Assembly: GCF_000764305.2 (NCBI RefSeq)
Contig: NW_025947067.1
Location: 186,001 to 250,000, forward strand
Length of the DNA: 64,000 bases
Origin: Hyalella azteca
Lineage: Eukaryota; Arthropoda; Malacostraca; Amphipoda; Hyalellidae
Direction of reading: 5' to 3'
The notes beneath the pieces were generated by a model that saw only the letters and a program-made list of their open reading frames with translations, made no database searches and was not told the origin of the DNA. Below, piece after piece: positions 13,522-25,595 of this stretch. Position numbers and translations under genes: made by a program. The first letter of the stretch is position 1, and each line of letters opens with the position of its first letter.

Positions 13522-13590
13522 TACAGTGCAAAGGACACCAGCCCCCTCAGCAAATATGTTATGCACCCTTTCTGGAACGCTGTGGTCAAG
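13522..13590 (+). CDS. SELENOI: EPT1 exon ([18 protein letters not shown])
   Basis: Acceptor tctgttgcag, donor AAG|gtaagt; 23 codons, phase 0. Close to human YSAVDTNPLSLYVMHPFW. Short imperfect repeats of tatccctcttg follow the donor within 70 bases. Confidence 0.92.
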
Positions 13591-16500
13591 GTAAGTTGTC
13601 CCTCTTGGTATCTCTAATATCCCTCTTGATATCCCGTCCCTCGTAATATCCCTCTTGAATGCATGAGAGGTAGAACTTATCAAAATGCTTAGGTACCTTT
13701 TGAATTTTCTATTACAATTCAACTTAAAATGATGAAAAGCAAAAATATGTACCTTGTCAATTAAGTTATGTTGAATTTTGTGTCATTAGGTATTTTTTTA
13801 AATATTTTTTAGATTTTTATTTCAATAGAAATTGTCGAGCACTAATTTAAAATTGTGTAGTTGAAGATCTTGGATATTTTGAGAAGGTTGAAAGCAATCT
13901 AAGGATGTAATGATAGTGATTTAGAAATTTGCACATACAACATGAGGTTCATGTATATTACAACAATCCAACCCCCAGTTGCGTGTTGTTGTGCGGCCAT
14001 CGCAACATAAAAATGTAACACCAATTTACACATCGGCGTGACATTTGGTTCTATCGTACAACTCCAGAATTCCGTCCTGATAGTAACCAAATATATATTA
14101 GAAGTATTTTCATGCAACTCAATGAGCAAGATATGGCAATGGCATTCAAATATATTTTTATTAGTGCATATTTCATGATCTCTCTTATTATTTTGAATTT
14201 GATGCCTCAACTTGTTATCGATAACATGCAATTGACCATTGAATTTGAACGTCCCTTTGTTGCTTCCTTACCGATCTCCTGTCTTTGGAATGTATGTAAT
14301 GAAGGCAAATAAAACATTTTATTAATAGCGATTAAAATAATAGACGTCATTCAATACATACAGTGGGTGCAAAAAGTATCCGACACAAAGAAAAAACTTA
14401 GTGGAAAGAAAACCTTGACTTTTACAAAATTGCAATTATCAAGTCAACATTTAATGATATTGTTGTTTTGATATAATATTTGTATTTTCTATGCAAATTT
14501 ACATTAGAATAGTGTTACGTACCGTATGTTATTTTGATGAATAGGCTTTAATTACATAAAGTTTTTCTTTTCCTAAAGTTTTCTTTTCCCATAAAGTGTC
14601 GGATACGTTTTGCACTCACTATATCCATTACTGCGCGAAATGATAACATTACAATGAATCTTCTACATTATTTTACCTCATCCATTAGGTTTACCATTTA
14701 GTCTGGCCAATGTTAAGGCACTATTAATGTTGTTTATGTTTTCGTTTGTTGCAGTTGTGTCCACGTTCAGTGGCCCCCAATGTGCTGACATTCGTGGGCT
14801 TCCTGTTCACAGCATCAAACTTCGTGCTGTTGTCGTACTATGACTATTATTATTACGGGGCCAGTGACGCGCCCCCCGGTGATGCCTACCCTTCCATACC
14901 GCGGTGGTTATGGTTCCTTATGGCCCTCAACCACTTCCTCGCACACACCTTAGGTCAGACTCTAATACCTATATTGCTTACGTTCTATGCATTCAACTCT
15001 ATACATTAATTGTATTTCATAGTAACTACAGGGTGCGGCGTGGGAACTTACTCTTTTAAAAAAATCACAAAGTAAAAAGTATTAAAGATAGCGTTTTAAT
15101 TCTTTCTTTTTTACAAAGAGCTACATTTAAAGTTTCGTTGGGTTTACTTACAAGTTTAATTCTTGAATATTACATCTTGTAGGTGACCTCCATGCATGCG
15201 AACGCGCGCTCCTCTCTCGACCACTGCATGGTCGCAACTGAACTGAGTGGACGAAAAACTTCATAGCCCGCGCACCATATTGCGCATGGCGCCACCTTCC
15301 TAGGACTAATGGCCGCCACGTGGCGCGCGATTCAAATAAGTAAGTTCCCGCGCCGCACCCTGTATTTGGTTAACATTCAGCCAATCAAATGGAGCCAGTC
15401 GGTTTGTTCTATTCGAGCATTTATTAAGGAAAAATGTTAGTCGGTTTTTCTCAAAACATGATCATTTCCGTTAGCCTTGTATCTCGCTGGTGACAACAGG
15501 TCCGGAAGCACAGGTATAAATGTTAATAAATATTTGTATACAAATTAATTTTATTTTAATGTATGGTTTTTCATCGAGTATGCAGGAGTGTTGCGAGACT
15601 TGTTTGGTGTTATTTTGTAGCGAGTTTTTGCGCGTTTTATTTTAAAATCGTGATTATTCGCAAAGCATTTTCCTATCATGCTTCAATACGACTTTTTACT
15701 CCTATATTCCAGTTGTTCATTTTCCATTATTTTAATTTCGATTTTTAGCCCTAACTTGTGTTTATCTAATTTTCCTACTTATTCCTCCTTACTTGTTACT
15801 GACGACCAATATGTTTGCCGTGTCCCCCAGACGGCATAGACGGTAAACAGGCGCGACGCACCAACACCAGCGGTCCGCTGGGGGAACTCTTCGACCACGG
15901 GCTAGACTCCTGGACGGCTTTCTTCATCCCCGCCTGCCTGTGGTCGGTCTTTGGCCGAAACGACTTCAGCATTACACCGTGGCGTTTTTATTTCGTTTTA
16001 TTTAACGTACTTATTTGCTTTTACACCTCACACTGGGAGAAATACCTCACCAAAGTTCTATTCTTACCCTGGGGGTATGATGTGTCGCAGGTGGGATGTC
16101 AAGAATTAGAATTTTTTATCTTAATAAGTCAAGGTTGGCATTACAAATGAAAATATACTAAATGTTTTGCCAGCTCTCTAAATCTCTAAATGCTTGCCAC
16201 ACCGAAGATCGTAGAGTACCTAACGTTGTTCAAGCTTAGTTAATACATGCCTATTAACTATAAGTCTTAAAAAAATAGACACGGTAATGATCATTGATGT
16301 TAAAAATAATATTTCTGCTTAGTTTCCAAAAATTATTCGAATGTCGTATGAAAATTATTTTCTCCTATTTGCTTCATTACAACATACATATAGGGACGGC
16401 TTACGATAATGATTCCGCTGAATGTTAGTTGTTGAGAACTCGTTTGCTGTCACAGGTGATCATATTCGTCATCTACATATTGACGGGTATCTTTGACACG

Positions 16501-17658
16501 CAATTATGGAAATTCGAGCTGTACCCTGGCGTGCCAAGCGGCTCTATGTTCGAGTTCATGCTATACGCTGGCTCCCTCGCTTCCAGTCTACCTATGTCTT
16601 TCTACAACATCTACTGCAGCTATAGAGACGGTACAGGCAAAATGTTAGGCTTAGTGGAGGCCGTTAGGCCGCTATGGAACCCTGCTGTACTCTTCGCGAT
16701 CTGCACGCTCTGGCTTGTGAAGTCTCCCACAGACATCGTCGACCGCGACCCTCGGCTATTCTTGTACCTCATTGGAGTTATCTTTGCGAATATCAATGTA
16801 AGTTCTCCTGAAACTTTATTATCATGTGTTTATAACCGATATAAATATGGATGCGGATGTTGATATTCTTTCCGAGAATATTTGTGTAATTGTCAGTGTT
16901 AGAAGAAAGTCGGTATTGTTCCTGATTATTTGCATTAATTAAATTCCACTTGCGATTATTACATCTTACTAAATAATGTTTAACCCTCCAGGAAAATGAT
17001 GTTCAAACAACGTTGGTTGCGAGTTAACAAACAATGTCTAATCAACGTTATTTCAACGCCAGATGTCTGGTAGGAACCCACCTACCACAAATATATTTTC
17101 TCAGCTGATCATATGTTTTGTTTGTGCGGTAGTGTCGGCTGATCGTGTCACAAATGTCGGGCTCAAGATGCGAGCTGCTGAACTGGCAGTTGCTGCTGCT
17201 GGCAGCGTGTATGTTCGCGTCCTTCCTACTGCCCTCCACGGAGATGTTCTTCCTAGTCGCACTCAGCGTTGTGGCGACTGCAGCTCATATTCATTACGGC
17301 GTCCAGGTGGTGAGTAACCATCGTGTTGCTGTCGTCACTACGCGTCATATACACACATTGTAGTGGTACTAAGTTATCTCGAGGATAAAGATATAAATTT
17401 GCTGAACTGTATGTGAATCGTCAACTATCGAATATCTAATTACTAATTAAAATATTAACCATCAGATTGAAGATATTATTGATTATATGTTGTGTGATTA
17501 AAGATTGATGAGGTCAAATGCAATATTTGTTTAGGGTTGTAGAGATTGACGAGACATGTTTTTGGTGACCGCAGGTTCGTCAGATGTGCGATCACTTCCA
17601 CATCCAGTGCTTCTCGATCAAAGACAGGATCGATTGACTGCTTGCCGACACCGCCTAG
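13522..17658 (+). CDS. SELENOI: Ethanolaminephosphotransferase 1 / selenoprotein I, 6 exons (5' exon missing)
   Basis: Exons 13522-13590, 14755-14953, 15831-16090, 16456-16797, 17133-17309 and 17575-17658 join in phase. The enzyme moves phosphoethanolamine from CDP-ethanolamine to diacylglycerol or alkyl-acylglycerol in ER/Golgi membranes (Kennedy pathway). The CDP-alcohol phosphotransferase signature DGxxAR(x8)GxxxDxxxD is complete in the third exon (DGKQAR...GELFDHGLD). Several hydrophobic spans follow ([27 protein letters not shown]). HWEKY and FLPWGYD(V)SQ point to EPT1 rather than choline-specific CEPT1/CHPT1. In the last exon SIKDRID is followed by TGA 17635-17637, then six codons and TAG 17656-17658. 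Human SELENOI has Sec at this place. Whether TGA is read as Sec or stop cannot be decided here; coordinates include the extension. Confidence 0.93.
14361..14620. mobile_element. Tc1/mariner-type MITE in EPT1 intron
   Basis: Terminal inverted repeats CAGTGGGTGCAAAAAGTATC... and its near-perfect complement ending TGCACTCACT, about 25 bp each, next to TA. The 260-bp interior has no coding capacity. Confidence 0.8.
14755..14953 (+). CDS. SELENOI: EPT1 exon with first transmembrane segments
   Basis: Acceptor gttgcag, donor TTAG|gtcaga, phase 1. Encodes [20 protein letters not shown] and a second hydrophobic stretch, ending HFLAHTL just before the catalytic motif. Confidence 0.93.
15029..15362. 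mobile_element. MITE with CAGGGTGCGGCG inverted repeats in EPT1 intron
   Basis: Left end CAGGGTGCGGCGTGGGAACT and right end AGTTCCCGCGCCGCACCCTG are inverted repeats of about 22 bp. TA flanks both sides (15027-15028 and 15363-15364), which fits a Tc1/mariner/Tigger-like target duplication. Confidence 0.85.
15831..16090 (+). CDS. SELENOI: EPT1 catalytic exon (CDP-alcohol phosphotransferase motif)
   Basis: Acceptor cccccag, donor CAG|gtggga. Encodes [12 protein letters not shown] and [11 protein letters not shown], with the aspartates that bind divalent metal and CDP-ethanolamine in this family, and ends [10 protein letters not shown]. Confidence 0.96.
16456..16797 (+). CDS. SELENOI: EPT1 exon, transmembrane region
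   Basis: Acceptor tcacag, donor AAT|gtaagt; 114 codons, phase 0 to 0. Encodes [13 protein letters not shown] through [10 protein letters not shown]. Confidence 0.94.
17133..17309 (+). CDS. SELENOI: EPT1 exon, last transmembrane helices
   Basis: Acceptor gcggtag, donor GTG|gtgagt; 59 codons, phase 0. Encodes [18 protein letters not shown], a hydrophobic span, and AHIHYGVQV. Confidence 0.92.
17575..17658 (+). CDS. SELENOI: EPT1 last coding exon with in-frame TGA (possible Sec)
   Basis: Acceptor gaccgcag. Encodes [20 protein letters not shown], then TGA at 17635-17637, then LLADTA and TAG. Human SELENOI aligns with one gap: its Sec also follows Asp and precedes Leu. If TGA is a stop, the CDS ends at 17637. 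Confidence 0.85.
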
Positions 17659-19362
17659 ACAACGCTGCCTTCTAGTGCACCTCTTGGGAAATCTATCAGG
17701 CTTAGTCGTGGTCACTAAGCAACCACGAATAATCCAGTACAGATTTTTTCCAGGAGGTTAGGACCGTGCGCGTGACAATACTCATCTTAATTTGCTCGTC
17801 CACCGCATTGCTGTAGAATCTGGTCCCTTAGTTTAAATCTGAATTTGCTACGGCTGTCAACTAAGTAGATTAATCGTATAAATTTGCGCAACAATTTTCA
17901 AAATCAATATTATGGAGTGAGAAAAGCTTCAATGGCTTTCATAATTTTACAAAATATTGAGGGAACTAAGCAAGCAAGATTCTTAGACTTCGATCTTGCA
18001 TCGATTTACTACGTTTGATGATTGAATAATAATAATAATGAATCAAGTCATTTATTAAATCACTTTTTAAGCATTAACCCAAGATACACGACAATATCTA
18101 TTTTGTATTGTATAAACTCTCGATCATTTCGTCCGCATGTCTTGCCTTCATTCGGCGTGCGCTTTTTCAATCCAACTTTCGTGAGTCGCCAAATCGCGAC
18201 GACTTTTATTGCACTCGCGTTCCGTACCTCGGCAGCAAGAGCCTTTGATTCAAATTAATTAATTTGCCTAAATAAGCTGTCTTGAGCTTTTCCAAGATCT
18301 CAATTTCACAGTTAATAATTTCGATACAGTTCAATGGTTCATATGACACCATAAAAAATTTCCAACAAATGATTGAATTCTTAGCCGCCGTTATGCCGGT
18401 CACGAGTTAATTTATAAAGCCGGAGCTTGTGCTGGATGAAAGAGAGTTAAATTATAAACATGTTCAGGAAGAGATGCCATTTGTACTCTATTTTTACAGT
18501 GATCATTATCCAGCAGTGTAGGTGAGAGTGACAGTTCGAGTATTAAACGTAACGGTCTCGTGCTAGTATCGCTACTCCGTCTCGCCTAATTACCATACTG
18601 CTGCTCCTACTGAATTTCCCGTGTGATTGTTTCGTTCAACTTGCAATAAGCTTCAAAGAGAATTTGTTACTGAAATAATAGTATTTGAGACCATATATAT
18701 GTCCACTAAGGTATCATGACGACGTGTGGGTTAAGGGTTACGAAGCGATGCTTCGTAGAGGCCTAGGTACACGTAGCCGATTTCTGGCCTGTGATTGATG
18801 GGATTAAATTGAAAAGGCGTCAGTGGTTGTCTGAAATCGTAACTAATCTTGATTGTACAGCCTCTGTTTGCCGAGTGCCATGCGTGATCAACTCGTCATG
18901 TGTTGTGACGTCTGAATCTTAATTCTGAGATTTCAGGATGCCCTCCATACGTCTTGCCAGCTCGCCTCATGCCATCCTTTACGAATGCATGAAATTTGAA
19001 TTCATCTACGAAAAATGTGTATAGCAGCTGCTTGATTCAAAATTTTTGCTGTTTTCAATGGATGAAGTTTTTCATTTTCGCTGTTTTCGATGGACAGATT
19101 CTCATACTCAATTTTTTGTTGCAACGCTTATGTTTGGGCGATACTACGCGAACGTAATACTTTTAAATCTTCATCTAAATTCAAAAATAATTCATTGCGT
19201 TCTAAAAATTCTTCAAACTAGAGTGCAAGTTATGTAATAATAACTTGATATGAGGACTGTCTGGAGGTGAGAATTAGTGCATAGGGTGCCGGTGCTGTTC
19301 TCTTACGGAGCTCTTCTTTCTCAACTGCTTGGTGTCGCCACGGGCTATTCCTTAGACTTTCA
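17659..19362. other. Region downstream of EPT1, no gene recognised
   Basis: Would hold the EPT1 3'UTR. Hairpins near 18709-18790 and 18905-18940 were looked at as possible SECIS elements; neither fits the full pattern. Confidence 0.3.
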
Positions 19363-19374
19363 CTAACCCAAGAG

Positions 19375-19530
19375 CTGGAGCTGAAAAGAACTGCAACTGT
19401 TGCAAGAATTACTTCTATTGCAAGAACTGCTACTGTTGCAAGAACTACTTATTTTGCAAGAACTACTTACATTGCAAGAACTACTACTACTGTTGCAAGA
19501 ACTGCAACTGTTTCCAGAACCCACGATGCT
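19375..19530. repeat. About 18-bp tandem repeat (ttgcaagaactactact)
   Basis: Eight or so imperfect units. The minus strand reads as a Ser/Cys/Asn-rich open frame, which is only the repeat translated. Confidence 0.8.
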
Positions 19531-22500
19531 TGGTCTCACACTCTTCACGGTTCACTGATGGTTCTCAAAAATCTCTAGGTAAATATGTACTACTTAAGTA
19601 TTCTACTAACACTAACACTCGTTCACTGCTTTCTTAATTGTAATGAATTGTTATCAAATTCTAATTGATTATTTAACTTATTATAATAGATGGAGGTCGC
19701 TCTTGCTATAGCTTTGTGGATGTGTTCTTGCTTTCCATCTAACAATTCCCCCTCCTGGGTAACGTGATCTATTTTTGTGCTCCTAGCTACAAACCTCTTG
19801 TAAATTACTATGTTGATGAGCTTGCGGTTGGCAGGCGCCCTCGGTCAGTTGGTATGCATTTAAAGTGCGGTCTGAAGATTTCAATGCGAGTGATTTGCAT
19901 ACTGAGGTCACAGCCGGGGTTCTGGCTTGAAAATCGTGGCATAACTCTCTTCGCTTCGATTTTTACTAACACAATTTTATATATCTGTGAACTAACGCAT
20001 TATTTTATTGGCATTTGATTAATAGCGTTCATGTGACTAAATGTAGTCCCGTTACAGGTTATCTTGTTGTTATCGATGTCTCTCCCTAGTTCACCGTTAA
20101 TTTTTTTGTAATATTGTTCAGATGCGTGAGTAAGGTCGGCGGGTAGTATGGCCTTTCGATGATATGTTGGTACAATGAGCTAGAGAACATTTTATAATAA
20201 TGCAGTGCGGTGAACGCCCGTCTCTCGAGCAGTTCAGGACTGCCAAGCAAAAATAGGCATTTAAGTGTCGTACGTTTTATTATTTCGCCAGTGCATGGAA
20301 GATGTTTGCCCTGTATATTGTAACTGTGCAAAGTGTACGAATCCCTTTCTCGTACATGAATTTCATGTGTTCAGACTTTATATATTCATTTATCTTTGAG
20401 AATTTGGCTCATAAAATGTATATACATCTCCTGTGGCGATATTTAGTTTTAGTACTAAGAAAATGTCGCGTCTTATTTAAAATTCAAAAAACATAATCAG
20501 TGTTCCAGCCTGTGCTTGGCCTATTAGACATGGAAATAATGCAAGCTCGTTTGAATTTCGCGTAATTAGCATTCATTTGCCAAATGCGAATTACATTTTA
20601 TTTCTTCTCAGCAGCCGATATTGAAGATTCTTCACTGCATTGTCTCTTGTTAAAAATTAGATTTTTTTGTATTCAAATTATTGTGTTAATATGTAATGAT
20701 TGCTGAAAAGCTGGTTGCAGACCTGCAGACCTTTGCTGGTTGCAGACCTGCAATCTTCAGCAGTACTACAGGTTACAGACAAGTTTAGTCAGGAGCATGC
20801 CCATTAAGGTTGAAGACCTGTAGTCTGCAGCGAGTGCAGGTTGCAGACCTGTAATCTAGGGTATGCCAGGCTACAAACATTTAGTTTGCAGCTTCATAAT
20901 GCAGTTTGCCGTCTGATCGGTACTATCCAATATGTCTGTCTTGAAGACATATTATTTAATATCGTAATTAGGCGCTTTCTCGTTTTCTATTTTACTTATA
21001 TTTGAATTTATGCACAAATAGTTTTTACTTATATTTTAACATTAAATTGGAGTGATCGAGCTACGATGAATCTCGACATATCTCTGAATTTATCCGATCA
21101 AGTGCGATTCGCCTTATTTATTTCTGTACCTAAATACATTTATGAACTCGACCTCATGAGAAATTCATTTTATAACAATGATGCCAGTATATTTGTTTAC
21201 ATGGTGAATGATGTTTAACCCGTGTAAGTGTTGCATCGTAGACGTTTATTTTTTATTTTTTTAATAATCATCTAAGCGGCTTTGATGCTAACAATATGAA
21301 GCCCTGAATCAACCCCAATCAGAACGAATGTATCGAGCTAGTGAGACGATCTTTGAACTTTGGCTTGATGAATCTGACCGTATAGCCGTGGAGTAATCTT
21401 TGATTTACTTATCTTTAGCAGTGATAAGAGGTTTCGTCTCGTCTGTTATTCTCACTAACGATGAGTCAATGTTCATTATGTCTTCAGCTTAAACGACTAT
21501 GTTTTATTCTCAAATGGGTAAATGTTCCTAAATCGCCTCTATTGATGTATACCAAGGTCCATTCCTATAGAATGTTATCAGTTATAGTCTGGTAGTAGCG
21601 CTTTGCTACTCTACGTATTCGCCGTATAAATTTCTCTCCGTTGCAAGCATCACAAGAATTTTGAGCATAGAATGTTACGATAAAGGTGCTACTTCGTATC
21701 TTCAATCGCAAGCTCACGGTGAACGCGGCATTTCGCTGTATCTGCTGTGAATTGCTTGCACCAGCGACGCTATTCATGCTTCTTACGTTGTACTCTCGAC
21801 GTTTAGGCCGCGTGACTGCTCATTGTAATCCATATTTTTTCACTAAAACTTGACTACGTGCCCATCAGAACATGATAATTGTATCGGAAATTGTGGAAAT
21901 TTGTATATGTATTGGTAGTTTCAATAAGGTTTTGTCAATAAAAGTGTGTTCTGTATCGTGCCCAGTATATGCAATTCTTGATATTGAATTAATTCACGAG
22001 GCTCGTGTGAGTTTAAATTTCAATTAAGATGTTCGGTTACCATATTTTGGGTGGTCGCAAGTTAAAAAATATTTTGGCCATTTCATTTGCTTTCAAATTT
22101 GTCCCATCATTGCTGCTTGGTCATTCGATTCTTATATATACACTATTTTTGTTACTGAACCCGACATTTTGTTATTGTATGTGAAATTTTATTACTAAGC
22201 CGACACAATTTTGAGAAGTCATTACTCTGGGGGAAGAAAAATGCAAGCTTAACTTGCAGCATACTTTTTTGTAGAAATACCTTTCACTAATGTTTATAAA
22301 TTTTTCTATTGTGTGACATTGTTTGATCTATGGGGAAAGGAAACTTTTAGACCACCAACCGATCCCAAGATTGCTATGAGGTTCATAGTTACTCTTTTGT
22401 ATGTGCTACATGAATTTAATTTCGGATATGCGCTTTTGATCCATCAAAAATCGTTTGGTGAAATAAACGAATGTCGTATTCTTGGATTTGTGCTTGGCTT

Positions 22501-22830
22501 GGCTTACCCATAGTGAAATCACGTCAAATGTGCCGGTCAAGGATTGTAAAGTTGAGATAAAGAATGGAACCGAACATGATCTGTTCAAATCCAGTGTGTT
22601 CAAATTTGAGCAACAATTCCTATCATTTCATAAGCTGTCACCTCATGATCTTTGGGATTACTACTTGCCTTTATTCGATTGAATATTTCCTATTGTTTTT
22701 CTCAGTGAAATTTATATATCATTTTTCCAAGTGAACATCAAAAATAATTGAATGGGGTCGTTTCTTGTGGCAATAATTCTCTAACAATTCGAAAAAATGT
22801 TAATGCCTTTAATTGTAGAGTTTGGGTCAT
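19531..22830. other. Non-coding stretch, no gene recognised
   Basis: The region 20705-20890 has repeated ggttgcagacctgcag-type motifs that are partly self-complementary. Otherwise nothing identifiable. Confidence 0.4.
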
Positions 22831-22854
22831 ACAATCGGAACCACACTAGTTAAT

Positions 22855-23195
22855 CTAATCGTAGCCTGGCTAATATAGTCTCGCTTATCGTAGCCTGGCT
22901 AGTATAGCCTCACTTATCGTGTAGGTTCACTTATCGTAGCCTGGCTAGTATAGGCTCACTTAATTATCGTAGCCTGGCTAGTATAGCCTCACTTATCGTG
23001 TAGGTTCACTTATCGTAGCCTGGCTAGTATAGGCTCACTTACTTATCGTAGCCTGGCTAGTATAGCCTCACTTATCGTGTAGGTTCACTTATCGTAGCCT
23101 GGCTAGTATAGGCTCACTTATCGTAGCCTGGCTAGTATAGCCTCACTTATCGTGTAGGCTCACTTATCGTAGCCTGGCTAGTATAGGCTCACTGT
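22855..23195 (+). repeat. Composite minisatellite (cttatcgtagcctggctagt)
   Basis: Alternating units of tcgtagcctggctagtatag and cctcacttatcgtgtaggtt form a higher-order array of at least eight short units. Confidence 0.9.
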
Positions 23196-25460
23196 AATTA
23201 ACGGAAATGTTCACTGCACAACACGCGCCACCCTGCGTAGGTGAGTCCCGTCCGTGACCTGTTTTCTTATCCTCTTTTTATTGAAGAATGTTTCGCGAAA
23301 TTCTGTGGTCATTGTAGGCTTGCAGAGAACCTTGAAGCGTAACTCGAGTTACATATCTTGGGTTCTTTTTGTTTGAATTTCAAGTAATTATTTTAACGAC
23401 TTGCGCTTCATGAGGAGCGTTTCCGCGTTCTCTGCTACGAAAGATATTGTGGAACTTTATCTTCTATTGTTTCTTGTTTCGTTCGTTGCATAATGTTTTC
23501 ATATTCTGAATCTCTTTTTAATTTTTGAGATGTTTTTATTTTGGATTTCTAATCGGTACGAACTAGTCATGTTACTATTATTAGTCCATGTAGTCATCGC
23601 TTATTCATTGCGTGTGCGGAATGAGCTTCCTAATACTATCGTGGCTTGGCTTCATATTAATTTTATGTTTTTGTGCATGTATTACTAACGCATAAGATTT
23701 GTGACGCAATACTTTCTATCAATAAACTTATTTCTACATTTATTTGCCATTGATCATTTATCGAATAAGTGAAAATGCAAGCAGTTCAGCGGCCATCCTT
23801 ATTTGTCCACTGTGAATAAAATTAATTAATTTATCATCGATTAATTATTCATTGTTCTCTATTTTTATCAGCAATCTGTTTGCCAGTATATTTCCTATTG
23901 TAGAATTGTTCTCGGCTATTTTAGTTTGCCGTTTGTTTCAATGTAATTTGTCTTCTTTTGAGTATGCTTGCTCGGTGAACTGTGGGGGCTGTAGCTCCAA
24001 TATAATTTCCTGTTCACTCTATATAGCTCTCGTTGATGTCACTTTAGCATGATTTATGTAGACAGCCATTGACGTTCATCTGGTCTTTTTTCAGGTCTTC
24101 TACTCAGCTGTCGCAGCGCTTCTTACAACACAGAGGGAGGCGCTCAGCTCGTCGCGCTTCTTCAGCTCAATCCATGCATGGTTAAAGCTTCAGCTTCTTT
24201 CGTAATCAGAAACGTCTTTCAAATATTTTATTATACGCGATTTTATCCGATGTCGAATCGTGTACCTTTCGGTTTTTCTTGAAAAACAACCAAAATGTCA
24301 AGTTTCATCAAGTGCAGCTATATACCTACACTTTCCTTTAAATACTTCCCCCCCCCCAGTTGCACAAAATTCGAATGAAGAAATTGTTTGTTGAACGATC
24401 AAATCATAAGGATATGAAGTCCGGAGCAGCTTAAGGTCTATGACGCGGGGCGCTGTAGTGGCAGCGTTGTGTGGGCGATGTCGCATAAGAAGTTTTAATT
24501 TTAAGATTCACTTGACAAATTTTCTCTCCGTGTTGATGGTATTTACTCTTCAAAGCACTTTGCATGATTCGTCTTAAATTCTCTTCATCGTTTCAATTTC
24601 ACGGGAGAACTTTCCTAACGATGTCTTGGCTTTGAAATTTAGTGCTCATTGCATTTTTAAACGGATTATCACTAGAATGATATATTCTCTCAATAATTTT
24701 TACTAGTTTCTTTCCATTTGTTATGCTAAATTTAATTTGATGGCGAAGTGCTTTTAAGTATTCAAAAGTATTAAAATTTTCCTACCCTTGCAAACACAAG
24801 TTTCATTTAGATAATGTTTATCTCATCTTGTGTGAAACTTCACTAGGTTTGTTTCAACACAATTTTCTTTTGTCTTGACCATATACACGACGCCAAGATT
24901 GTTTCATTGCCTAAAGTATAAAATCTTTCCCCCAGTTCATTATTTCGTCATTTTCGCAGAATTTTATTTTTGGTGCGTTCCTAAATTCTTTATTGAATCT
25001 CCCCTTTTTAGTAATTTGACATTTTTAGTCTCATATTCATTCGGTCCTCGGAAATTACTAGGATTTTTTTTTCTTCTCTTCTTCAAAAAGAGACTTCGAA
25101 ACGCAGTGAAAGTTCACACCTCCTTTGGTGTCCTTCTTTAGTTTATTGTTACTTTTAGTCCTGCGAACTTGTCATGTAATTTTATTTCAACAGGATGTTT
25201 TTTTGTTTTAGTTCGTTTATTATGTGTGTGTACATCAGTAGCCTAATTATTCATTGTGTTCGGAGTTCCTTTCTTGGATTCATAATACTCTCACACGTGC
25301 GATAATTAGTGCAAGTATTGTAAAAAGTTTCCGTTAGCACAGCAATTTTCTTTCAGCAATATCTTCTCGAGTGTCTGTGCTCGTCAGAAGTCCTATGGGA
25401 TTTCGCGCTCCTTGGGGGATTGTTCCTGAGCGCCTCACCGCTGAGCTCGCGGGGTCTCAG
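23196..25460. other. Non-coding stretch, no gene recognised
   Basis: AT-rich, only short open frames without recognisable similarity. Confidence 0.4.
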
Positions 25461-25466
25461 TTGTGG

Positions 25467-25595
25467 GGTTAAGTTATTATGTAGGTAGGATTCCTTACAT
25501 TAAGTTATTATGTAAGTAGGATTCCTTACATTATGTTATTATGTAGGTAGGGTACCGTATATAAAGTTATTATGTAAGTAGTATTCCTTACATAT
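25467..25595 (+). repeat. 31-32 bp tandem repeat, 4 copies
   Basis: The unit ttaagttattatgtaggtag plus gattccttaca is repeated four times with few changes. Confidence 0.85.

Noticed and set aside
18709..18790. Hairpin considered as SECIS for EPT1
   Set aside because: Has ATGA, a suitably spaced AA, an apical ministem and a 3' CGA, but the lower helix does not pair and the stem next to the quartet is mismatched.
22855..23195. CRISPR-like direct repeats
   Set aside because: Eukaryotic tandem array without unique spacers.
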